19,340 nucleotides of DNA from Spirochaeta sp. Lineage in GTDB: Bacteria > Spirochaetota > Spirochaetia > DSM-2461. Position 1 is the first letter of the stretch. Every line of letters begins with the position of its first letter. The stretch covers positions 1 to 19,340 of the forward strand of contig JAUVIY010000013.1 in the NCBI GenBank assembly GCA_030592625.1, in the 5' to 3' direction. Shown here one piece after another: positions 14,809 to 19,340 of this stretch. A program made the position numbers and the translations under genes. The notes beneath the pieces are model-generated. The model worked only from the letters and a program-made list of their open reading frames with translations. It was not told where the DNA came from and searched no databases.

Positions 14809-15555
14809 ATGAAAGTCGTTCTTGTGGGATACGGCCGAATGGGCCGGGAGATAGAAACCGTTCTAAAGACACGAAAGCATGAGGTTCTCAGGCGTATTGA
14901 CGTCCTGGGGAACGGGGACTGTAAAATTCTCGATACAGAAGCTCTCGCCGATACCGACGGTATTATCGAGTTCGCCCTGGCGGATGGGATTCTGGAGAGG
15001 ATCGGGGTTTATGCCCGGGCGGAAAAACCCGTCGTAATCGGTACAACCGGCTGGGACGGATTTGTCGCCGATGCTAAACGCTTATATGGAAATGACAAAG
15101 GCGCCTTACTTCGGGGGAGTAATTTTTCCGTGGGAGCCCATCTTTTTTTCCGGCTCAGCGCCGCAGCGGCCCGTCTCATCAATAATACTGATGAATATGA
15201 TGTGGCTCTGGTGGAACACCATCATAATAAAAAGGCGGACTATCCTTCGGGTACGGCTCTGACGGCGGCCGAGGGCGTTCTGGCTGGTATCGACCGCAAA
15301 ACTCACATCCTGAAGGATCTTCCCGACAGTCCGATACCGCCCGAGGCCCTTCAGGTGGCTTCGGTACGGGTCGGGTCGGTACCGGGCATCCATGAAATAC
15401 GGATGGATTCCCCGGCGGATTTCCTCACCATCCGACACGAAGCCCGGAGCCGGGGCGGATTCGCATTGGGTGCGGTGAGAGGGTTGGAATGGCTGAACGG
15501 GAAAAAAGGCTGGTATGAGGCTACGGCCTTCATTGATGATTTATTAGGAGTATAA
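14809..15555 (+). CDS. dapB: 4-hydroxy-tetrahydrodipicolinate reductase
   Basis: 248 aa. NAD(P)H-dependent reduction of 4-hydroxy-tetrahydrodipicolinate to tetrahydrodipicolinate in the diaminopimelate/lysine pathway. N-terminal nucleotide-binding GYGRMG at 7-12; catalytic E136-H-H-H-N-K-K-A-D-Y-P-S-G-T-A motif with the conserved His pair and K142, and PSGTA at 146-150 binding substrate. The GTTG loop is at 78-81. It starts 1 nt after the pta stop, with only a weak GGCGGA upstream, so translation is probably coupled. It directly precedes dapA, which makes its substrate. Confidence 0.95.
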   Translation: MKVVLVGYGRMGREIETVLKTRKHEVLRRIDVLGNGDCKILDTEALADTDGIIEFALADGILERIGVYARAEKPVVIGTTGWDGFVADAKRLYGNDKGALLRGSNFSVGAHLFFRLSAAAARLINNTDEYDVALVEHHHNKKADYPSGTALTAAEGVLAGIDRKTHILKDLPDSPIPPEALQVASVRVGSVPGIHEIRMDSPADFLTIRHEARSRGGFALGAVRGLEWLNGKKGWYEATAFIDDLLGV

Positions 15556-15557
15556 CT

Positions 15558-16433
15558 ATGATTTCCGGAGTGATGACAGCACTTGTAACCCCCTTCAAAA
15601 CGAACGGGGAGCTGGACGTGGAGGCCATGGATCGACTGGTTGATTTTCAGATTGAACACGGAGTGAACGCCCTTGTTCCGATGGGAACGACGGGAGAATG
15701 CCCGACGGTGAGCCATGAAGAGAACATGGATATTATTGAAAGGGTGATAAGGAGGGCCGACGGAAAACTGCCGGTAATAGCCGGTACCGGTTCCAACAGT
15801 ACCGATGAGGCGATCAGAATGACCAAGATTGCTAAAAGCCTCGGTGCTTACGCCAGTCTTCAGGTGGCCCCTTACTACAATAAACCCACCCAGGAAGGCC
15901 TTTACCGCCATTTCACCACCATTGCCGATGCGGTGGATATGCCTATGGTAATTTATAATATCAAGGGACGAACAGGCGTAAACATCGAGACACCCACCCT
16001 GATGAGGATTGCAGAACATCCCAATGCAATCGCCGTGAAGGAAGCTTCCGGTGACCTCGGTCAGATGTTGGATGTCATCGATTCCAAACCGAAGGATTTC
16101 GTCGTGTTGTCCGGAGACGACAATATGGCGGTACCCCTCATCCTCATGGGTGGTGCCGGCGTCATTTCCGTAGCCTCGAACATCATTCCCCGTTACATGT
16201 GCGAGATGATCGGCGCCGCCCGTAAAGGCAACGTGGAAAAAGCCCGGACCATGCACTTCGAACTGCTGCCGCTGTTCAAAGGCATGTTTCTTGAAACCAA
16301 TCCAATCCCCGTGAAATCCAGTCTGGCTCAAATGGGGCTCCTGAAACCGGTCTGGCGCCTGCCGCTCTGCCCTCCGGCGGATGAGACAGTGGAGAGGCTC
16401 AAGGTTATTCTCAAGGGCCAGGGGCTGCTCTGA
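15558..16433 (+). CDS. dapA: 4-hydroxy-tetrahydrodipicolinate synthase
   Basis: 291 aa TIM-barrel lyase condensing pyruvate with aspartate semialdehyde, the first committed step to diaminopimelate and lysine. Key residues fall at the canonical numbers: GTTGE 43-47 (T44, T45), Y133 and R138 in the YNIKGRTG stretch (the usual YN-x-PGRT has K for P here), and Schiff-base K161 in AVKEASGD. The TAAGG-type AGGAG site lies 7 nt before the ATG, 2 nt after the dapB stop. The K in place of the usual proline near R138 is a mild oddity. Last gene of the operon. Confidence 0.95.
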   Translation: MISGVMTALVTPFKTNGELDVEAMDRLVDFQIEHGVNALVPMGTTGECPTVSHEENMDIIERVIRRADGKLPVIAGTGSNSTDEAIRMTKIAKSLGAYASLQVAPYYNKPTQEGLYRHFTTIADAVDMPMVIYNIKGRTGVNIETPTLMRIAEHPNAIAVKEASGDLGQMLDVIDSKPKDFVVLSGDDNMAVPLILMGGAGVISVASNIIPRYMCEMIGAARKGNVEKARTMHFELLPLFKGMFLETNPIPVKSSLAQMGLLKPVWRLPLCPPADETVERLKVILKGQGLL

Positions 16434-16543
16434 GGCAATCCGAGGGGATTAACTCATTCCATGAGAGCTTGCTTTCCCCGGGCTCACTCGGTAAGGGCCA
16501 AGTAAGCTTGACCACTTCTCTCGTTCTCCTCGATCTTCGGGAA

Positions 16544-16580
16544 TGAACAAGTTCACTGCTCGCAATTTCGCTTTGCGAAA
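16544..16580. other. Palindrome and hairpin upstream of the second outer-membrane gene
   Basis: TGAACAAGTTCA (16544-16555) is a perfect 12-bp palindrome. TTTCGC-TTT-GCGAAA (16566-16580) is a 6-bp hairpin ending 7 nt before the AAGGAG ribosome site. The hairpin could modulate translation; the palindrome could be an operator. No T-run follows, so it is unlikely to terminate dapA transcription. No clear promoter was found in 16434-16600. Confidence 0.35.
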
Positions 16581-16600
16581 CCGCATTAAGGAGACTTGGT

Positions 16601-17557
16601 ACGAAACAAACACCCCCCCTGCACCTCCTTTTCACCTTTGCCATTACCTTGATCGTCAACATCGGGTTGGCTGCGGAACCGGGAGTGACAACAACAGTCG
16701 GTACCTTTATTGAAACCAAGACGAACAATGCCCATTGGGCAGCCGCTAATCTGACAGTCGTCCCGGGTATCAACCTGGGAATCAGAGGTAACGAGACACC
16801 CTTGTACGGATGGTTCCACTTCGAAAATCGCCAACAGGCCGTATTCTCAGTGAATGGTTATGGAGGGCAGGAGCTTCGACACAAATACCGGTTCGGTTCG
16901 AATCTTAAATTGGGCTCCACATCCTTCAACCCCGAGTACGAATTGAGAATCAAGAACTTCGTCGGATATCCCACATCGTTATTCAGCATTTTTGAAAATC
17001 GTTTCAAATTGAACTTTGCGATCCCCATTCATTCGAAATGGAATCTTTACATTGAACTGATGCCCACCCTGATTATCAACATTAACGAAAATCGTGACGA
17101 CATAGGTGGGGAACTCGTCTTTCAAGACTACTATCAAGAGGTGGAGATTGGAGCCGGATGGTCGTGGAACCCCGACAACACCTTGCTATTCAGCTTATAC
17201 AACGAACTCGGCATCGATGAACGAGTACGGAATTCCAGTGGAAGTATCAACAACGGAAGCAGTTATTACAAATATGAATTTCAGTTCAGACTTGTTTATC
17301 AACATCGATTCAATAACGGTATTCAGCTGAATCCCTTCGCGAGAATCGGCATCGTCAGAAATTTTTTATACAAAATAACCCCAGGAGTCATTGAATCATA
17401 TAATTTCCGGCGGGATAGAATCGGTGTTAATTTGAACTACACAACTGAAAACGGTATATCGCCAAATCTGGAATGTTACTACCAGAGGTCCAATATGGGA
17501 TTGGAACCCATAGAGCATCGACTAGCCTGGACCGTGGGGATGGATTACACTTTCTAG
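16601..17557 (+). CDS. Outer-membrane beta-barrel protein with apparent ACG start
   Basis: 318 aa from 16601. AAGGAG (16588-16593) is followed 7 nt later by ACG-AAA-CAA, which would read MKQT if it were ATG, then a hydrophobic signal peptide ending at LA-AEPG. The first ordinary start in this frame is TTG 16649, which lies in the middle of the signal peptide and would destroy it. The mature part has many amphipathic strands with aromatic girdles (WNLYIELMPTLIININ, YEFQFRLVYQHRF) and ends MDYTF with terminal Phe, as in porin-like proteins. A run of seven C (16613-16619) lies in the signal peptide; a one-base slip there would join a TTG 16597 start to the same frame. Function unknown. Confidence 0.7.
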   Translation, partial: TKQTPPLHLLFTFAITLIVNIGLAAEPGVTTTVGTFIETKTNNAHWAAANLTVVPGINLGIRGNETPLYGWFHFENRQQAVFSVNGYGGQELRHKYRFGSNLKLGSTSFNPEYELRIKNFVGYPTSLFSIFENRFKLNFAIPIHSKWNLYIELMPTLIININENRDDIGGELVFQDYYQEVEIGAGWSWNPDNTLLFSLYNELGIDERVRNSSGSINNGSSYYKYEFQFRLVYQHRFNNGIQLNPFARIGIVRNFLYKITPGVIESYNFRRDRIGVNLNYTTENGISPNLECYYQRSNMGLEPIEHRLAWTVGMDYTF

Positions 17558-17630
17558 CAACCCGCCTGGAACTCGGGACGATTCCGGCAAAGAGATCCCC
17601 AGATACTTAAAAAAGGTGGCCTGCCGAAAA

Positions 17631-17645
17631 GCTCTTGTGAAGAGC
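17631..17645 (-). terminator. Hairpin with TTTT on the minus strand
   Basis: GCTCTT-GTG-AAGAGC, 6-bp stem, 3-nt loop. On the minus strand it is followed by TTTT, the form of a weak intrinsic terminator, although no minus-strand gene ends here. It lies between the outer-membrane gene and infC. Confidence 0.25.
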
Positions 17646-17712
17646 GTCTGGACAAGCCCATTGGTTTCCGGGTATAGTCCGTCGTCGCAGCAGGGAGGAA
17701 AGGGAAAGTCCT

Positions 17713-17742
17713 TTGACCCCTTTTGGAGGGCCGTGATATTAT
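17713..17742 (+). promoter_or_regulatory. Promoter of the infC-rpmI-rplT operon
   Basis: TTGACC (17713-17718), 18-nt spacer, TATTAT (17737-17742) with an extended TGA just before the -10. Expected start at about 17749, giving a leader of roughly 28 nt, too short for an L20-type leader. Confidence 0.65.
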
Positions 17743-17747
17743 GGCCA

Positions 17748-17761
17748 TCCACGCCCGTGGA
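17748..17761 (+). promoter_or_regulatory. 5'-terminal hairpin in the infC leader
   Basis: TCCAC-GCCC-GTGGA, 5-bp stem with 4-nt loop, begins at the predicted transcription start and ends 4 nt before the AAGGAGG ribosome site. It could stabilise the mRNA 5' end or affect infC translation. Confidence 0.4.
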
Positions 17762-17776
17762 CAATAAGGAGGAGTA

Positions 17777-18319
17777 TTGGCTGCTAAAGATATGCGGATC
17801 AATGAAGATATCCGCGTCAGAGAAGTCCGGTTAATCGACCAGGACGGTGAACAGGCCGGGATCGTTGCAATTTCCGATGCGATGAACATGGCACGGGAAC
17901 TGGATTTGGATCTCGTCGAAGTCTCACCTCAGGCCAGACCTCCTGTTTGCAAACTCCTCAACTACGGCAAATATAAATATGAGTTGGAGAAAAAATCCCG
18001 GGAACAGAAAAAAAATGCCAGTCAGGTGCGCCTCAAGGAAGTGCGTATGCAGCCCAAGATTGAGCAGCACGACATGGCATTCAAGACCAAACATGTCCAG
18101 GACTTCCTGGAACAGGGAAACAAGGTTAAGGTAACCATCCGGTTCCGGGGCAGGGAACTCGCCCACACCGAACTTGGAAGGGTAAAACTCGATAAAATAT
18201 TGGATCTGCTCACTGAAGACAGTTACAAAATTGACAGCCCGCCCCGGATGGAGGGACGGTTCATGTCTATGCTCTTGAGCCCTAAGTCGAAGAAAACGGC
18301 CGGGAAGAGCGACAATTAA
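17777..18319 (+). CDS. infC: Translation initiation factor IF-3
   Basis: 180 aa, standard length. IF-3 binds the 30S subunit, prevents premature 50S joining and proofreads the start codon. The N-terminal domain opens with the conserved [14 protein letters not shown], followed by [15 protein letters not shown], and the C-terminal domain holds [13 protein letters not shown] and the RFRGRE segment. The start is TTG 17777 with AAGGAGG 4 nt upstream; an ATG at 17792 lacks a ribosome site. A non-AUG start is typical of infC in other bacteria, where IF-3 represses its own poor start codon. First gene of the classic infC-rpmI-rplT operon. Confidence 0.96.
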   Translation: MAAKDMRINEDIRVREVRLIDQDGEQAGIVAISDAMNMARELDLDLVEVSPQARPPVCKLLNYGKYKYELEKKSREQKKNASQVRLKEVRMQPKIEQHDMAFKTKHVQDFLEQGNKVKVTIRFRGRELAHTELGRVKLDKILDLLTEDSYKIDSPPRMEGRFMSMLLSPKSKKTAGKSDN

Positions 18320-18341
18320 CAGGAAAGGATGGTAATACATC

Positions 18342-18539
18342 ATGCCTAAAGTGAAGACAAGAAAGAGTGCCGCAAAACGTTTCAAGAGAACCGCCAACGG
18401 CAAGTTCAAGTACAAGAGCCAGGGAACCCGGCACATTCTCACCAAGAAGTCACCCAAACGTAAGCGCAACCTTCGGCACAAAGTCGTGGTCAGCAAAACT
18501 GAAGTTCCTCGGCTCAAGCGCATGCTGCCTTACAGCTAG
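18342..18539 (+). CDS. rpmI: 50S ribosomal protein L35
   Basis: 65 aa, very basic (many Lys/Arg), matching L35: starts [15 protein letters not shown], with HILTKKS and KRKRNLR in the middle, ending RMLPY-S. It is a structural protein of the large ribosomal subunit. It lies 22 bp after infC with AGGAAAGG upstream of the ATG, and 25 bp before rplT. Confidence 0.97.
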   Translation: MPKVKTRKSAAKRFKRTANGKFKYKSQGTRHILTKKSPKRKRNLRHKVVVSKTEVPRLKRMLPYS

Positions 18540-18564
18540 AGATAAGGATTTAGGAGCTTAAGAA

Positions 18565-18924
18565 ATGCCCAGAGCAGTAGATGGTACACGACGCAAAGAT
18601 CGTCGCAAGAAAATTCTCGATCAGGCAAAAGGTTACTGGGGACGCCGCAGTAAGCTGAACCGAGTGGCCAAGGATGCCGTTCGTAAAGCCGGCCAGTATG
18701 CATATCGGGACCGCAAGGTTAAAAAGCGCGAATTCCGCCAGCTGTGGATCGCCCGTATTTCCGCTGCAACCCGTGCTGAAGGCCTTACCTATTCACGGTT
18801 TATCGACGGTCTGAACAAGTCCAAAGTGGAAATCAACCGCAAAGTCCTTTCCAACATGGCTGTTGAAGATCGTGTATCTTTCAAGGCCCTGGTGGATACC
18901 GCCAAGAAGGGTCTGGAACAATAG
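18565..18924 (+). CDS. rplT: 50S ribosomal protein L20
   Basis: 119 aa, standard length. L20 binds 23S rRNA and is needed for early 50S assembly. Conserved segments include [17 protein letters not shown] near the N-terminus, [21 protein letters not shown], and [17 protein letters not shown] in the C-terminal part. AGGAG lies 8 nt before the ATG. In other bacteria L20 represses this operon by binding a leader or intergenic RNA; the leader before infC is too short for this, so any such site would have to lie inside the operon. Confidence 0.97.
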   Translation: MPRAVDGTRRKDRRKKILDQAKGYWGRRSKLNRVAKDAVRKAGQYAYRDRKVKKREFRQLWIARISAATRAEGLTYSRFIDGLNKSKVEINRKVLSNMAVEDRVSFKALVDTAKKGLEQ

Positions 18925-18934
18925 GAGATACCAA

Positions 18935-19340
18935 GTGATCAGCCTTGAGCAAATCAGGCAGCTTGAAATCAGTGTCAAGAAAGCTGTGACTGCCCTCAAA
19001 AATTTGAGCTCCGAGAATACGGCGCTGAAACAGCAGGTGACAGAGCTTGAGGCCCGTTTGGATGAGTTGCGCAGGGAAGCTTCCGACCGTATAGCTGATG
19101 AAGAACAGCTTGAGGTGAGCCTCCAGGGCGTCCTGGATGTTCTGGACGAAGTGAATAGTGAGACTTCGGAATTGGAGTCTGAGCCCCCTGCTGATAATGA
19201 TGTCGTAGAAACCGTACCGGAACCTGAAGAATCCCCGTCCGAAGAAAATGACACCGAACAGGATATTCTCTTTGCAGCGGAAGAAGAAGTCGTAGAAGCT
19301 GACGATGCCGATGAAACAGGCGACACAGAAGAGCCTGCAG
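18935..19340 (+). CDS. Acidic coiled-coil protein, partial at 3' end (possible ZapB-like cell division protein)
   Basis: 135 complete codons to the window edge; no stop is reached. The start is GTG 18935 with AGGAG 7 nt upstream, overlapping the rplT stop codon. Residues 3-65 show a leucine/hydrophobic heptad pattern (LEQIRQLEISVKKAVTAL, then LKQQVTELEARLDEL), a coiled coil. From about residue 80 the chain becomes highly acidic and probably disordered, rich in Glu/Asp. It has the look of small ZapB-type division proteins placed near zapA, but the zapA gene would lie outside the window, so the name is a guess. Confidence 0.6.
   Translation, partial: MISLEQIRQLEISVKKAVTALKNLSSENTALKQQVTELEARLDELRREASDRIADEEQLEVSLQGVLDVLDEVNSETSELESEPPADNDVVETVPEPEESPSEENDTEQDILFAAEEEVVEADDADETGDTEEPA

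Noticed and set aside
15351..16331. Long 326-codon minus-strand frame opposite dapB/dapA
   Set aside because: It is the antisense of two clearly identified genes, full of His and low-complexity content expected from a shadow frame.
17680..17720. GGAGGAAAGGGAAAGTCC recalling the RNase P RNA core
   Set aside because: The other conserved RNase P blocks are absent nearby and the promoter of infC lies in the same segment.
1..19340. CRISPR array, insertion sequence or transposase
   Set aside because: No regularly spaced repeats, and no transposase or integrase motif was found in any plausible frame.

Overview
The window looks like a chromosomal segment of a spirochaete, roughly half G+C, most plausibly from the Spirochaeta/Treponema side of the phylum. 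This is inferred from gene content: two TPR envelope proteins (one with a short lipobox), a bactofilin, infC-rpmI-rplT followed by an acidic coiled-coil gene, and tandem SAM hydrolases beside an ECF transporter. No rRNA lies inside the window, so the assignment is inference.

Layout. Positions 1-295 hold no gene but carry a strong leftward promoter with a structured leader leaving the window. A Gfo/Idh/MocA oxidoreductase (296-1285, plus) converges on a leftward five-gene operon (6093 to 1282): two SAM hydroxide adenosyltransferase paralogues, an ECF S component, a fused two-domain ECF ATPase and an ECF T component, tied together by short overlaps. A small two-zinc-ribbon gene (6205-6459) diverges from that operon. 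Next, on the minus strand, come a long uracil phosphoribosyltransferase coupled to a TPR lipoprotein (8501 to 6517), and an outer-membrane-type protein gene interrupted by an in-frame TAG (9430 to 8651).

Positions 9685-11736 form an accessory-looking patch: a radical SAM/SPASM-type gene (9781-11100) and about 630 bp of hairpin-rich non-coding DNA. It lies between an intact tRNA-Glu (11737-11808) and a 38-bp copy of that tRNA's 3' part (9685-9722), the geometry left by insertion at a tRNA 3' end. tRNA-Lys and tRNA-Glu share a good promoter. Upstream is a leftward tyrA-like / bactofilin / TPR operon (13744 to 11974), divergent from a rightward pta-dapB-dapA operon (13812-16433). A second outer-membrane-type gene (about 16601-17557) has a good Shine-Dalgarno and signal peptide but an ACG where the start codon should be. 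The window ends with infC-rpmI-rplT and the start of a coiled-coil gene cut by the window edge.

How the genes work together. The SAM hydrolases would release methionine and adenosine from SAM, and the adjacent complete ECF transporter probably handles a linked metabolite. pta serves acetyl-phosphate metabolism; dapB and dapA supply diaminopimelate/lysine; the tyrA-like gene serves tyrosine synthesis.

The observations most worth checking are: the SAM-hydrolase/ECF operon, the tRNA-flanked radical SAM patch, the single-base lesions in both outer-membrane-type genes, and a recurring pattern in which the first gene of a transcription unit has a -10 box only 6-8 nt before its ATG and no Shine-Dalgarno, which suggests leaderless mRNAs.
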